A stretch of DNA of 64,000 bases from Neobacillus sp. OS1-2 (GCF_030915505.1 NZ_CP133265.1:4368001-4432000), one strand, 5' to 3'; shown: positions 8,753 to 18,276, numbered from the stretch's first letter. Numbers and translations: made by a program. The notes: generated by a model not told the origin, from the letters alone.

Positions 8753-8792
8753 TTCATCCGTGCAATATTGACATAGATAGGAGAGAAATAGG

Positions 8793-9926
8793 ATGAAAAT
8801 TGTTATTGCACCTGATTCATTTAAGGAGAGTTTGTCTGCCCTTGAAGTCGCTGATGCTATTGAAAAAGGCTTTAAGCGTCAAATCCCTGATGCGGATTTT
8901 GTGAAAATTCCGATGGCTGATGGCGGCGAAGGGACGGTTCAGGCCCTGGTGGATGCCACGGGTGGGGAAATTATTTATAAAAAGGTAACGGGTCCTCTTG
9001 GTGAACCTGTAGATGCCTTTTTCGGAGTTCTTGGTAATAAGACAACTGCTGTCATTGAAATGGCTGCCGCTTCAGGCCTGCATCTTGTCCCTGTGGAAAA
9101 ACGAAACCCATTGATTACCTCGACACGTGGGACAGGGGAATTAATTGCTGCAGCTCTTGATTTAGGCGTTACTCACATTATTATTGGAATCGGTGGAAGC
9201 GCAACAAATGATGGCGGAGCGGGGATGGCGAAAGCCCTTGGGGTTCGTTTCCTCGATCTTGCTGGGCATGAAATTGGGGAAGGTGGCGAGTCACTTGGTG
9301 ATGTAGCTTCTATCAATCTTGCTAATGTGGATCCCCGCTTACAGAATATAAAAATGGACGTGGCCTGTGATGTCGATAACCCGCTAACAGGTGTAAGAGG
9401 GGCTTCCGCTATTTTTGGACCGCAAAAAGGGGCAACACCGGAAATGGTCGAGCAATTGGACCTAAATCTTGCCCATTTTGCTGCTATTATTGAACAAGAC
9501 CTTGGGAAAAAGATAAACGATGTATCTGGTGCCGGTGCTGCCGGCGGTCTTGGTGGCGGTTTACTTGCATTTTTACCTGCAGAGCTAAAGCGTGGCGTTG
9601 AAATTGTCATTGAGGCAACAGGACTTTCCCACCTAGTGCAGGATGCTGATTTGGTGATTACCGGGGAAGGTAAAATTGATGGCCAAACGATCTTTGGAAA
9701 AACACCGATTGGGGTAGCCAAAACAGCAAAAAGGTATGGTGTTCCTGTTGTGGCACTTGCGGGAAATATGGCTGATGACTCCACTGTTGTCCACGACTAT
9801 GGAATCGATGCCGTTTTTAGTATCGTACCGGGAGTTGTTTTACTAGAAGATGCCTTTAAGAATGCTGCGGTATATGTAGAACGGACTGCTGCTAATATTG
9901 CTGCGGTTTGGAAGATGCAACGATAA
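8793..9926 (+). CDS. glxK: Glycerate kinase (GlxK/GarK family)
   Basis: Phosphorylates D-glycerate (2-phosphoglycerate-forming in this family), feeding lower glycolysis. The 377-residue protein opens with the family N-terminus IVIAPDSFKESLSALEVA and has MADGGEGTVQAL, GIGGSATNDGGAGM and ITGEGKIDGQT, all hallmarks of glycerate kinase type I. It shares a transcript with the GntP permease 40 bp upstream (AGGAGAG ribosome site) and ends at a strong terminator, closing a two-gene uptake-and-kinase operon. Confidence 0.95.
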   Translation: MKIVIAPDSFKESLSALEVADAIEKGFKRQIPDADFVKIPMADGGEGTVQALVDATGGEIIYKKVTGPLGEPVDAFFGVLGNKTTAVIEMAAASGLHLVPVEKRNPLITSTRGTGELIAAALDLGVTHIIIGIGGSATNDGGAGMAKALGVRFLDLAGHEIGEGGESLGDVASINLANVDPRLQNIKMDVACDVDNPLTGVRGASAIFGPQKGATPEMVEQLDLNLAHFAAIIEQDLGKKINDVSGAGAAGGLGGGLLAFLPAELKRGVEIVIEATGLSHLVQDADLVITGEGKIDGQTIFGKTPIGVAKTAKRYGVPVVALAGNMADDSTVVHDYGIDAVFSIVPGVVLLEDAFKNAAVYVERTAANIAAVWKMQR

Positions 9927-9932
9927 TGTAGG

Positions 9933-9976
9933 AGACCTGACCAAGTGTTTGACACTTGGGGCAGGTCTTTTGTTTT
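9933..9976 (+). terminator. Terminator after glxK
   Basis: A long stem AGACCTG..CCAAGTGT/ACACTTGG..CAGGTCT followed by TTTTGTTTTTT. Confidence 0.85.
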
Positions 9977-10111
9977 TTGAAAAGCTGTCAGAGGGTTAAA
10001 CCAAGAAACGATACACAATGCATGATATTTTTTCTGGCCCAATCAAAGGAAATTAGAAAAATTCATAGAATACAATTATGTGACAAATTTTTCAGGTTCG
10101 GAGGAACATCG

Positions 10112-10402
10112 TTGCAGCAGCTTATCTATTTTGTTGAAGATTTATTCATGCTTGTACTTTTTGTCGGAATTGGACTAATTTTTGGTATAATTGGTTGGAG
10201 AACGAATCAGTATGCCAAGATGTACGGGGGATTGGGACATTTTACCGGGGCTATCATTAGCTTTAGTTTAAGTTACCTAGTAAGCCTTGAAGATAGCAGT
10301 AAGGGAATTGCGATCATGATTCTTTACCCACTACTTGCGGGCATCGGCTGGTTACTTGGACTGTTGGTGGGCAAAAGAAAGGATAGGCGTAAAAAGGAAT
10401 AG
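10112..10402 (+). CDS. Small three-helix membrane protein, unknown
   Basis: A 96-residue protein with three hydrophobic segments (about residues 10-30, 38-58 and 70-90) and a basic C-terminus ending KRKDRRKKE, so the tail should be cytoplasmic. I take TTG 10112 as start because CGGAGGA lies seven bases upstream; the frame stays open further upstream but runs through the glxK terminator. ATG 10148 is a weaker alternative that would break the first helix. No family recognised. It is 23 bp before the hydrolase gene and may be cotranscribed. Confidence 0.6.
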   Translation: MQQLIYFVEDLFMLVLFVGIGLIFGIIGWRTNQYAKMYGGLGHFTGAIISFSLSYLVSLEDSSKGIAIMILYPLLAGIGWLLGLLVGKRKDRRKKE

Positions 10403-10425
10403 GCAATGGTTAGGGGAGAAAAAGT

Positions 10426-11310
10426 ATGCACAATAATGAAGGTTATATAGAAGTAACAGGTGGAAAGGTTTGGTATCAAGTTTTCGATGAAATGGGTGGG
10501 GGCACGCCAGTCATTATTCTCCATGGCGGGCCGGGATCATCCTCTTTTTCGCTTCAAGGGTTAAAAGCTCTTGCGAAAGATCGTCCCGTGATTTTATATG
10601 ATCAATTAGGTTGTGGAAAATCCGACAGACCAACGGATACCTCTCTTTGGCATCTCAACCGTTTTGTAGAGGAATTAGCGCAAATAAGACACGCGCTGAA
10701 GCTTAGTGAATTACATATCCTAGGTCATTCCTGGGGGACAACACTTGCTGCTGCTTATTGCTTAACAAAGCCAAGCGGTGTGAAAAGTGTAATTTTCTCA
10801 AGCCCCTGTCTTAGCGCCCCATTATGGGAACAGGATCAAAAGCGAAATCTAAAAAAACTTCCACTTGAAATACAGGAAACCATTACACGCTGTGAAGAAA
10901 ATGGAACGACCGATTCGAAAGAATTTGAAGCGGCGATTGAGGTATTTGGAAAACATTTTGTAAACAGAATGGAGAAGCAACCGGAATGGCTAGAACAAAG
11001 ACCTTCAGGGTACCGGAATGCTGAAATCTATACTATCATGTGGGGGCCATCGGAATTTACCGTTCTTGGAAATTTGAAGGAGTTTGACTGTACATCGAAA
11101 TTAAAGGACCTTACCTGCCCGGTTCTATATACGTGTGGGCGATTTGACGAAGCAACACCAGAAACAACACAATACTACAGTGACGTGACCCGGGATTCGA
11201 AATTCCATGTATTCGAAAACAGCGCACACATGCCGTATATTGAGGAGCCAGAAGAATATATAACAATAATCGGGAATTTTCTTCAATCCATTGATCTCCA
11301 GGGAAAATAA
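10426..11310 (+). CDS. Proline iminopeptidase-family alpha/beta hydrolase
   Basis: A 294-residue hydrolase of the proline iminopeptidase (S33) group, which releases N-terminal proline or other residues from peptides. The oxyanion-hole motif HGGPGSSS is near residue 35, the nucleophile elbow GHSWGTT near 104, and the acid and histidine of the triad are in GRFDEATPE and SAHMPY near the C-terminus. No signal peptide, so cytoplasmic. The ribosome site GGGGAG is 8 bases before ATG 10426. Substrate range cannot be fixed from sequence. Confidence 0.88.
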   Translation: MHNNEGYIEVTGGKVWYQVFDEMGGGTPVIILHGGPGSSSFSLQGLKALAKDRPVILYDQLGCGKSDRPTDTSLWHLNRFVEELAQIRHALKLSELHILGHSWGTTLAAAYCLTKPSGVKSVIFSSPCLSAPLWEQDQKRNLKKLPLEIQETITRCEENGTTDSKEFEAAIEVFGKHFVNRMEKQPEWLEQRPSGYRNAEIYTIMWGPSEFTVLGNLKEFDCTSKLKDLTCPVLYTCGRFDEATPETTQYYSDVTRDSKFHVFENSAHMPYIEEPEEYITIIGNFLQSIDLQGK

Positions 11311-11333
11311 GCTATTCTTACTTGTTTAAACTC

Positions 11334-11359
11334 GGCTGAAATCGATCAGCCCTTTTTTT
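11334..11359 (+). terminator. Terminator after the hydrolase gene
   Basis: Stem GGCTGA/TCAGCC (11334-11339 with 11346-11351) followed by T7. Confidence 0.8.
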
Positions 11360-11479
11360 ACGGGTTCTTTTCATAAAGATGGGTAAAAGAAAATAAATTT
11401 TGCTATAATGATAGAAGTGTAAAATTGATGTTGTAAAAAAAAGGAATTATTCAGCAATGATCGGACATTGGAGGTTCAT

Positions 11480-12811
11480 ATGGGGAAAAATAGATATGTA
11501 TTTTGGGGGCTTGTGATTACAACCCTTATTTCGGCGTTAGATGCCAATATAATGCAGACAGCAAGTCCAACGATTGTCAAACAACTCGGCGGCATGGAAT
11601 TGTTTGCTTGGATCTTTGTCGTTTATATGTTAGCGAGTACTGTTACTGTACCACTTTACGGTAAACTATCAGATATGTATGGCCGGAAAAAGCTGTTAAT
11701 GATCTCGGTTGGTCTGTTTACGTTTGGCTCGATCCTGTGTGGAATCGCGAATTCCATGGAGATGCTGATTGTGTATAGAGGGATTCAAGGGCTTGGCGCC
11801 GGCGGAATGGTTCCACTCTCTATGATAATCGTTGGAGATTTATTTACAATTGAAAAGCGTGGCAAGATCCAGGCGGTATTTAGTACAATTTGGGCTATTT
11901 CCTCCATTGTAGGGCCCGTTTTGGGTTCCTTCTTCGTTGAGACCTTGACATGGAGATGGATTTTCTTTATCAATATCCCTATTGGTATTGCCACAGTGCT
12001 GTGTCTACTTCCTTATAAAGAAAAAACAGTATTTAAAAAGACTCATATCGATTATAAAGGGTTCTTCCTTTTTGGATTTTCGATTACCCTTTTATTATTG
12101 GCTACCAATGTGAGTCATGGTATTTGGTACATCCTAATTGGAATCATCGGATTGATTGTATTCCTATTAGTTGAAAGGAAAGAAACAGAACCGTTTCTCC
12201 CTGTGTCATTGTTTAAAAATAGAGGAATCCTCATGACGAATTTGTTCATGTTGTTTTATTGTTTATCGTTTTTCGGTACTTCGAATTTCATTCCCTTGTT
12301 TTTACAAGAAGGTCGAGACATGAGTATTTATAAAAGTGGCCTGATTCTATTAAGTATTGCGCTCGGCTGGATGTTTGGTAGTACACCGGCAGGGAATTGG
12401 ATCCTCCGCTTTGGTTACAAAATATTATTTATTATCGGCAGTTTTATTACGACCATTTCGGGATTAGCGCTTTATTTATTCATTCAGGATATTTCTTACA
12501 TGGGATTGTTTTTGATTTTAACAATCCAAGGTGTTTCCTTCGGTTTGCTGTTTGCGGTAGGCACGATTGCTTCTCAAGAATTTGCCGAACCCCATATCAA
12601 GGGGATGTCTACATCACTGCAGATCTTTTTAAGAAATATTGGAACGTCAATTGGTGTAACCATCATGGGTTTGCTTATTAATCAGGCAGTAACCATTTCC
12701 GTTGGTATGAAAAACGTATTCCTTTATGCCTTGTGTTTGAGTTTGATCACGGTTGTGTTGAGTTTTCTCATACCTGCTAAGACCGGTGAATTAAGTAAAA
12801 GCCATTCATAG
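11480..12811 (+). CDS. MFS transporter, DHA2 (EmrB/QacA) family
   Basis: A drug/proton antiporter-type exporter of 443 residues, all membrane helices. It has the helix 2-3 motif YGKLSDMYGRKK near residue 55, the DHA-specific GIQGLGAGGM and, in helix 5, the antiporter motif segment SIVGPVLGSFF. Length is slightly short for the usual 14-helix DHA2 proteins, suggesting 12 to 14 helices. ATG 11480 follows TTGGAGGT; the TTG at 11468 overlaps that ribosome site and is not the start. Substrate unknown; no linked regulator. Confidence 0.85.
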   Translation: MGKNRYVFWGLVITTLISALDANIMQTASPTIVKQLGGMELFAWIFVVYMLASTVTVPLYGKLSDMYGRKKLLMISVGLFTFGSILCGIANSMEMLIVYRGIQGLGAGGMVPLSMIIVGDLFTIEKRGKIQAVFSTIWAISSIVGPVLGSFFVETLTWRWIFFINIPIGIATVLCLLPYKEKTVFKKTHIDYKGFFLFGFSITLLLLATNVSHGIWYILIGIIGLIVFLLVERKETEPFLPVSLFKNRGILMTNLFMLFYCLSFFGTSNFIPLFLQEGRDMSIYKSGLILLSIALGWMFGSTPAGNWILRFGYKILFIIGSFITTISGLALYLFIQDISYMGLFLILTIQGVSFGLLFAVGTIASQEFAEPHIKGMSTSLQIFLRNIGTSIGVTIMGLLINQAVTISVGMKNVFLYALCLSLITVVLSFLIPAKTGELSKSHS

Positions 12812-12816
12812 ATTAA

Positions 12817-12851
12817 GAAAAAGACCGGACGTGCGTTCGGTCTTTTCTTTG
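12817..12851 (+). terminator. Terminator after the MFS gene
   Basis: Stem GAAAAAGACCG/CGGTCTTTTC followed by T-rich sequence. Confidence 0.8.
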
Positions 12852-12996
12852 CTTTAGTATCCGTACAATTTGCGGAGACAAGACATAAGGTTTGTGGCTA
12901 GAACCGATAAAAGATATGTGTGACCATATGTAGAAAAACTATGCGACGACGGTCACAATAATATCAATTTTCGATTAATATAGTTGGTTTAGCTAA

Positions 12997-13509
12997 CTAG
13001 TTAAGAATCTCTCTAAATTCTTTCCCTTTTTGGACGTAGTGCTCACTAGACATTTGCAGCATCTGTAAATCTTTCTCTGAAAGCTCGCGGACCACTTTTC
13101 CTGGTGAACCAAGTACAAGGGAGCGAGGGGGTATCTTAATTCCACCTGCAAGTAGCGTATTCGCACCAATAATGCATTCCTCATCAACCTCCACATTGTC
13201 AAGAAGCGTGGACCCCATGCCAATGATGGATTTCTTTCCTACTTTGCACCCGTGCAAAATAACATTATGGCCAATGGTTACATCATCTTCAATTACCACT
13301 GGAAATCCTTCGTATAGATGAATGGTCGAGTTATCTTGGATACTGCATCGTTCACCGATGATAATCGGACCGTCATCTGCACGTAATACGGCATTAAACC
13401 ATACGGTTGATTCTTTGCCAATCCGGACATCGCCAACCAGATATGCACCTGGTGCAACAAAAACTGAATCATGAATGGCGGGGGATTTCCCCTTGTAAGG
13501 AATCTTCAT
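12997..13509 (-). CDS. Gamma carbonic anhydrase-like hexapeptide protein
   Basis: A 170-residue left-handed beta-helix protein of the gamma carbonic anhydrase family, close in size and sequence pattern to B. subtilis YtoA. Repeated hexapeptides run through most of the chain, and candidate zinc histidines are in STIHLYEG, TIGHNVI and LHGCKV. Length fits a trimeric cytoplasmic enzyme. The start is ATG 13509 with AGGAGAGG upstream on the minus strand. It is divergent from the ilvA T-box unit. Actual carbonic anhydrase activity is not certain for this subfamily. Confidence 0.85.
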   Translation of the reverse strand: MKIPYKGKSPAIHDSVFVAPGAYLVGDVRIGKESTVWFNAVLRADDGPIIIGERCSIQDNSTIHLYEGFPVVIEDDVTIGHNVILHGCKVGKKSIIGMGSTLLDNVEVDEECIIGANTLLAGGIKIPPRSLVLGSPGKVVRELSEKDLQMLQMSSEHYVQKGKEFREILN

Positions 13510-13664
13510 TTCAAAACCTCTCCTTTTTAGTTGTCAGAATTATTTATCTCCTTTTAAAATTATACCATTTAGGTCACTAAATACTATAAAAACGGCACTA
13601 AACAGAATGTGAAAAATGAAAGCGCTTTATTAATTGACAAAATAGTTAAAATAGTCAAAATACA

Positions 13665-13693
13665 TTGACAGGGTATATTTTCGATGGTAATCT
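13665..13693 (+). promoter_or_regulatory. SigA promoter of the ilvA T-box transcript
   Basis: TTGACA (13665-13670), exactly 17 bases, TAATCT (13688-13693), placed just upstream of the conserved T-box leader start. Confidence 0.75.
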
Positions 13694-13710
13694 TATCTAA
13701 AATTAGATAT

Positions 13711-13976
13711 GAATCAATGACGAGAAGAGTAGGGTATTGCCTTGTCCAGCAGAGAATCGACGGTTGGTGGGAGTCGATGACGGGCTTATCTGAAAATCAT
13801 CTCTGAGATGTATAGCTGAACGGTAAAAGTAAGCTGTACCGGAATGTCCACCGTTACAATGGAACCCGTACCTAAATGGTGCGTTGATCGAGAGCCGCAG
13901 TTTCAATCGTACAATTGCGGAAGTAGGGTGGTATCGCGAGCTAACTCGTCCCTATTCCATTAGGGACGGGTTTTTT
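13711..13976 (+). promoter_or_regulatory. T-box riboswitch (isoleucine type) before ilvA
   Basis: T-box leaders bind uncharged tRNA and allow read-through when the cognate amino acid is short. The diagnostic T-box sequence AGGGTGGTATCGCG is at 13925-13938, and the competing terminator (CGTCCCTA 13947-13954 with TAGGGACG 13961-13968, then T6) follows at once. The Stem I region carries GACGAGAAGAGTA at 13719-13731 and a specifier-loop-like GAAAATCATCTCTG; ATC at 13796-13798 is an isoleucine codon, which fits the downstream threonine dehydratase. The specifier assignment is inference from spacing and context. Confidence 0.92.
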
Positions 13977-14058
13977 GTTGTTTAAAAATGCAAATTCATT
14001 TACCAAGACTAAAACCATTTTACATGCACAGTAGGAAATACAGAGGAGGAGTTTTAAC

Positions 14059-15324
14059 ATGAGTCAACAAGTCGAAAAGAAAACGTTTAGTGTCGAAGAT
14101 ATCATCCTTGCCAGCCATAATATTAAGGATGAAATTTCCCCAACCCCGCTGCAGTACAATCATCTGCTGTCAGAACGATATGATTGTCATGTATATTTAA
14201 AAAGAGAGGATTTGCAAAGTGTCCGTTCGTTTAAGATTCGCGGGGCCTATAACCGTATCAAAAAGCTTAATGAGGATGAACTTCAAAACGGTATTATCTG
14301 TGCAAGTGCTGGCAATCACGCTCAAGGAGTGGCCTATTCTTGTCACCTTTTAAACATTCATGGCAAAATCTATATGCCAAGTACAACACCAAAGCAAAAA
14401 GTGAACCAAGTAAAATTTTGGGGTAAAGACAGTGTTGAAATTGTGTTAACTGGAGATACCTTCGATGATGCATATGAAAAAGCCATGGAGTGTAGCCAGG
14501 CTGAAAGTCGTACCTTTATTCATCCCTTTGATGATTTCGATGTGATTGCCGGTCAAGGAACAGTGGCAGTCGAATTGCTCAACGATTGTCCTGAAAAAAT
14601 TGATTATCTCTTTGCCGCAATCGGCGGCGGTGGCTTGCTAGCGGGGGTGGGAACTTACTTAAGACACTATTCCCCAACCACACAATTAATCGGTGTCGAA
14701 CCTCAAGGGGCACCAGGAATGAAGGAATCAGTACTCAAAGGGGAAGTTACCTCCCTTAAAGAAATTGACCCATTCGTAGATGGCGCAGCAGTTAAAACAG
14801 TTGGATCCAAAACGTTTGAAATTTGCAAAGAAATCGTCGATGACATTATTGTGGTTCCGGAAGGTAAGGTTTGTACCACGCTTTTATCCTTGTATAACGA
14901 AAATGCCATTGTTGTGGAACCAACTGGAGCCCTTTCCGTTGCTGCCTTAGATACATATTCAAATGAAATTAAAGGGAAAACAGTTGTTTGTATCGTCAGC
15001 GGCGGCAACAATGATATCGGGCGGATGCAGGAAATTAAAGAGCGCTCCAAACTTTATGAAGGCCTGCAGCATTATTTTATTGTCCAATTTCCGCAGCGCC
15101 CAGGAGCATTACGCGAATTTCTCTTTGATGTACTTGGACCAAATGATGATATTAGCCACTTTGAATATACGAAAAAAAATAATCGAGAGACAGGTCCAGC
15201 ATTGGTTGGTATCGAATTAAAAGATAAAGATGACTATCTACCATTAATAGACCGGATTAAGGCAAAGGGATTTATTTATCGGGAAGTAAATAACGATAGC
15301 ACGTTGTTTCAAATGCTTGTGTAA
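14059..15324 (+). CDS. ilvA: Threonine ammonia-lyase, biosynthetic (IlvA)
   Basis: IlvA deaminates threonine to 2-oxobutyrate, the first committed step of isoleucine synthesis. The 421-residue PLP enzyme has the Schiff-base lysine in VRSFKIRGAYN near residue 62, the phosphate-binding glycine loop IGGGGL near residue 195, and a C-terminal ACT-like regulatory domain starting about residue 335 (HYFIVQFPQRPGALREF), the short single-ACT form of Bacilli. GAGGAGG precedes ATG 14059. Transcription is controlled by the T-box just upstream and ends at the hairpin at 15331. The gene stands alone here, away from the rest of ilv/leu. Confidence 0.96.
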   Translation: MSQQVEKKTFSVEDIILASHNIKDEISPTPLQYNHLLSERYDCHVYLKREDLQSVRSFKIRGAYNRIKKLNEDELQNGIICASAGNHAQGVAYSCHLLNIHGKIYMPSTTPKQKVNQVKFWGKDSVEIVLTGDTFDDAYEKAMECSQAESRTFIHPFDDFDVIAGQGTVAVELLNDCPEKIDYLFAAIGGGGLLAGVGTYLRHYSPTTQLIGVEPQGAPGMKESVLKGEVTSLKEIDPFVDGAAVKTVGSKTFEICKEIVDDIIVVPEGKVCTTLLSLYNENAIVVEPTGALSVAALDTYSNEIKGKTVVCIVSGGNNDIGRMQEIKERSKLYEGLQHYFIVQFPQRPGALREFLFDVLGPNDDISHFEYTKKNNRETGPALVGIELKDKDDYLPLIDRIKAKGFIYREVNNDSTLFQMLV

Positions 15325-15328
15325 TGCG

Positions 15329-15366
15329 AAAGGATCATCCATACAACATGGAATGATCCTTTTTTT
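15329..15366 (+). terminator. Terminator after ilvA
   Basis: Stem AGGATCAT/ATGATCCT (15331-15338 with 15353-15360) followed by T6-7. Confidence 0.85.
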
Positions 15367-15590
15367 GAAAATCGAGGCATTTCTTATACTTTTTTGTTTT
15401 TAGGATACTTAACAAATGAAACATTTAATGTATAATATTATCTGTGTATGAAAGTATCATTTTGATAAAGTGATGTTTGACAATTAGATGATTCATAACT
15501 CAAAATTGTTATGTTGAAAAAATATGAAAGATTCAGTTTTTTTCTTATAATAATTTCGTGTAGATTCAAAGCGGAAAGAGAGTGTTCATA

Positions 15591-16310
15591 ATGGGACGTA
15601 AGTGGAACAATATTAAAGAAAAAAAAGCTTCAAAGGATGCTAATACAAGTCGTGTTTATGCGAAATTTGGGGTTGAAATTTATGTTGCAGCGAGACAGGG
15701 TGAACCTAATCCTGAGTCCAACCAAGCGTTAAAATTTGTTCTAGAACGTGCGAAAACATACAATGTACCTAGACATATTATTGACCGTGCGATTGAAAAA
15801 GCAAAAGGTGGATCCGAAGAAAGCTATACAGAGCTTCGTTATGAGGGCTTTGGACCAAATGGATCCATGGTCATCGTTGATGCACTAACGAATAACGTAA
15901 ACCGTACCGCATCCGATGTTCGTGCTGCTTTTGGTAAAAACGGCGGAAATATGGGCGTCAGCGGATCTGTAGCCTATATGTTTGATGCTACTGCTGTTAT
16001 TGGTGTCGAAGGAAAAACAGCAGATGATGTTCTTGAGCTATTAATGGAAGCAGATGTTGATGTCCGTGACATTATAGAAGAAGAAGATTCGGTGATTGTC
16101 TATGCAGAGCCAGACCAATTCCATGCCGTGCAAGAAGCATTTAAGCAAGCAGGGATTACGGACTTTACCGTTGCCGAATTAACTATGCTGCCTCAAAATG
16201 AAATTACACTTCCTGAAGATGGACTAGCAAAATTTGAAAAAATGATTGATGTATTAGAAGAATTAGAAGACGTGCAACAAGTGTACCACAATGTGGATTT
16301 AGGTGAATAA
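15591..16310 (+). CDS. yeeN: YebC/PmpR family protein, YeeN subtype
   Basis: YebC-family proteins were annotated as DNA-binding regulators, and more recent work on the family links it to ribosomes and relief of stalling at proline stretches. This 239-residue protein begins [18 protein letters not shown], the YeeN form, rather than the MAGHSKW start of YrbC. It has the usual three-domain layout and the family stretch [23 protein letters not shown] (here ending TNN) near residue 85. ATG 15591 follows a GAAAGAGAG ribosome site; GTG 15582 lies too close to it. Monocistronic, ending at a bidirectional hairpin. Confidence 0.9.
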   Translation: MGRKWNNIKEKKASKDANTSRVYAKFGVEIYVAARQGEPNPESNQALKFVLERAKTYNVPRHIIDRAIEKAKGGSEESYTELRYEGFGPNGSMVIVDALTNNVNRTASDVRAAFGKNGGNMGVSGSVAYMFDATAVIGVEGKTADDVLELLMEADVDVRDIIEEEDSVIVYAEPDQFHAVQEAFKQAGITDFTVAELTMLPQNEITLPEDGLAKFEKMIDVLEELEDVQQVYHNVDLGE

Positions 16311-16316
16311 AAAAGC

Positions 16317-16357
16317 AAAAAAAGTAGCGACTAAATTATTTAGTTGCTACTTTTTTT
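16317..16357. terminator. Bidirectional terminator yeeN / DMT transporter
   Basis: AAAGTAGCGACTAA pairs with TTAGTTGCTACTTT around TTAT, with A-run before and T-run after. Its right arm lies inside the last codons of the convergent minus-strand gene. Confidence 0.85.
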
Positions 16358-17311
16358 ACCTGCCCCGAAATCGAACCCTTTATTTTCAGTTTGCTTTTTA
16401 TTATTTTTTGCTATAGATAAAATAAATATCGTGGCAATTATGAAAATAGAGCCAATCCACTCAGCCGCACCAAAGGGAACATGGAGCCAAGCAACGGCCA
16501 AAAAGGCCGCGGATAATGGCTCGACACAGGCGAGAAGACTTGCATCAGAAGCACTGATGTATTTCAAACTCTCCATATAGCAAAAGAAGGCCATCAACGT
16601 GCCACAAATAACCACAAACACGACCGCTAAGAAGGATGTCAGACTCCAATCACCTTGAAACTTCCAGGGAGGATGGATGAAACTAAAGCCGATGCCGCCA
16701 ATGGTCATCCCCCAGCCAACCGTCATCAATGAACCCCATTTTGATAATAAGCCGCCCGGATAGAGCGTGTAAAATGCGAGGGCAAATGCGGAAAGAATCC
16801 CCCAGAAAAATGCCATTCCTGTAATGGACAGGGAATGAACACTTCCTTTCGTTACTAAAAGAAAGGTTCCCAAAAGTGCGAGAATAATCGCCAACACTTC
16901 TTGTTTTCCTGGTAATGACTTTGCTCGTAGAAATAAATAGCTGGCAATAATCACTGGCGCCAAATACTGCAAGACGGTTGCTGTTGCCGCATTTCCATGC
17001 TCGATTGCAGCAAAATAGGTGTATTGAACGCCGAACATACCAATGATTCCAAAGATAATCAGACGGCCAACATCCTGTTTATTTTTCCATACACTCCAAA
17101 TAGGTTGTTTCCCTACAGTTTGTGAAAACAGTAATAAGCCAATTCCTGAAAAAATAAGCCGTGTCACCACAAGCCAGTTGGTGCTGAAACCTTGCTGATG
17201 AAATAGGTACTGAGCAACGGTGCCGGATACTCCCCAAAAGGTTGCGGCAATGAGCACTAAGACAATTCCCTTCACCCTTGAGTGGGGCAATGCTGCACTG
17301 TGTGAATTCAT
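16340..17311 (-). CDS. EamA/DMT family transporter
   Basis: A 323-residue drug/metabolite transporter superfamily protein with two EamA repeats, each of five helices (about residues 12-150 and 160-300), and a polar C-terminus rich in Asn and Lys. Features include VLIAATFWGVSGTVAQYLF in the first helix and EPLSAAFLAVAWLHVPFG near the end of repeat two, both typical. The start is ATG 17311 with GGGAGGGG upstream. Its last codons overlap the terminator shared with yeeN. Substrate unknown. Confidence 0.88.
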   Translation of the reverse strand: MNSHSAALPHSRVKGIVLVLIAATFWGVSGTVAQYLFHQQGFSTNWLVVTRLIFSGIGLLLFSQTVGKQPIWSVWKNKQDVGRLIIFGIIGMFGVQYTYFAAIEHGNAATATVLQYLAPVIIASYLFLRAKSLPGKQEVLAIILALLGTFLLVTKGSVHSLSITGMAFFWGILSAFALAFYTLYPGGLLSKWGSLMTVGWGMTIGGIGFSFIHPPWKFQGDWSLTSFLAVVFVVICGTLMAFFCYMESLKYISASDASLLACVEPLSAAFLAVAWLHVPFGAAEWIGSIFIIATIFILSIAKNNKKQTENKGFDFGAGKKSSN

Positions 17312-17637
17312 GTTTCCCCTCCCAAAACGAAAGCCATTCAGACTATTAATATATAATTATAACAAAAATTATATCACTTTTCAGAAAGAAGGATTGAAAA
17401 ATCGTTCAAATTTCCATTATCTCTATTTTTAGTAGTAATGACGGGAGCAAGATATCGATATCCTTTTGCTAGCTTTTATATATCTTATAATTATCATACT
17501 GATATTTCACTGATAGCAACGTGCAGCCATCAACTTTCAGGAAATTTATTCATTAGGGATTCATTCCAAGACGTATTTTCGCTTTAATCCTTTAACGTAT
17601 GCTATTATACAAGATAATACATATGGAGAGGATGAAA
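17312..17637. other. Divergent intergenic region, 326 bp
   Basis: AT-rich spacer between the divergent DMT transporter and YbaK genes. It contains an imperfect dyad centred on ATATCGATAT (about 17452-17474, AGCAA..TTGCT arms) but no recognisable RNA, gene or strong promoter; TATTAT or GATAAT near 17603-17616 may be the -10 for the ybaK gene. Confidence 0.5.
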
Positions 17638-18153
17638 ATGGTGTCAGTAGAAAGCGTTAAAACCTATTTTAAACAATGGAATCGTGAAATGGATATCATG
17701 GAATTTGAAACATCAAGTGCTACTGTTGATCAAGCCGCGGAAACGATTGGGGTAATCCCAGCACGAATCGCCAAAACATTATCCTTTCGGGGGAATGAGG
17801 AAAAAGCCATCCTAATTGTTGCTGCTGGTGATGCCAAGGTCGATAATAAAAAGTTTCGGCAAAAATTTGGATTCAAACCGCGAATGCTCACACCAGATGA
17901 AGTGCTTGAGCAAACAGGACATGCCATCGGCGGGGTTTGCCCATTCGGTTTGAAAAACGAAATTGACGTTTTCCTTGATATATCGATGCAACGATTCGAG
18001 ACCCTATTCCCGGCCTGTGGCAGCACGAACTCTGCCATTGAGTTATCAAAGGATGAAATTCTTCAATATTCTTCAGCCGTAGAATGGGTTGATGTGTGCA
18101 AAGGATGGGAAGACGAAGCCCTATTAAAAGACAGCCAGCAACTTGAAGTGTAA
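17638..18153 (+). CDS. YbaK/EbsC-type aminoacyl-tRNA deacylase
   Basis: YbaK/ProX-domain proteins hydrolyse mischarged tRNA, typically Cys-tRNA(Pro) or Ala-tRNA(Pro), in the cytoplasm. The 171-residue protein has the conserved AKTLSFRG near residue 42, GDAKVDNKKFRQKFG, and the signature GHAIGGVCPFGL near residue 100. I choose ATG 17638 because GGAGAGG ends six bases before it; earlier in-frame ATGs at 17623 and 17632 overlap that site. Exact tRNA specificity is not readable. It is monocistronic. Confidence 0.85.
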   Translation: MVSVESVKTYFKQWNREMDIMEFETSSATVDQAAETIGVIPARIAKTLSFRGNEEKAILIVAAGDAKVDNKKFRQKFGFKPRMLTPDEVLEQTGHAIGGVCPFGLKNEIDVFLDISMQRFETLFPACGSTNSAIELSKDEILQYSSAVEWVDVCKGWEDEALLKDSQQLEV

Positions 18154-18241
18154 ATAACAATGGTTGTGAATAACGGTGAATTTTTATATTTTGCTGAGGA
18201 CGGAGCTTGTTATATGCTGAGAAAAATAATCAAATAAATTG

Positions 18242-18272
18242 AACCCACGTTCATTTTTAGGCGTGGGTTTTT
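18242..18272 (+). terminator. Terminator after ybaK
   Basis: Stem AACCCACG/CGTGGGTT (18242-18249 with 18262-18269) then TTTT. Confidence 0.75.
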
Positions 18273-18276
18273 AACC

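Noticed and set aside
9173..9784. 203-codon minus-strand frame inside the glycerate kinase gene
   Set aside because: Antisense shadow of a well conserved enzyme with codon-biased composition and no start signals.
12397..12681. 94-codon plus-strand frame inside the MFS gene
   Set aside because: Out-of-frame shadow of the transporter with no start signal.
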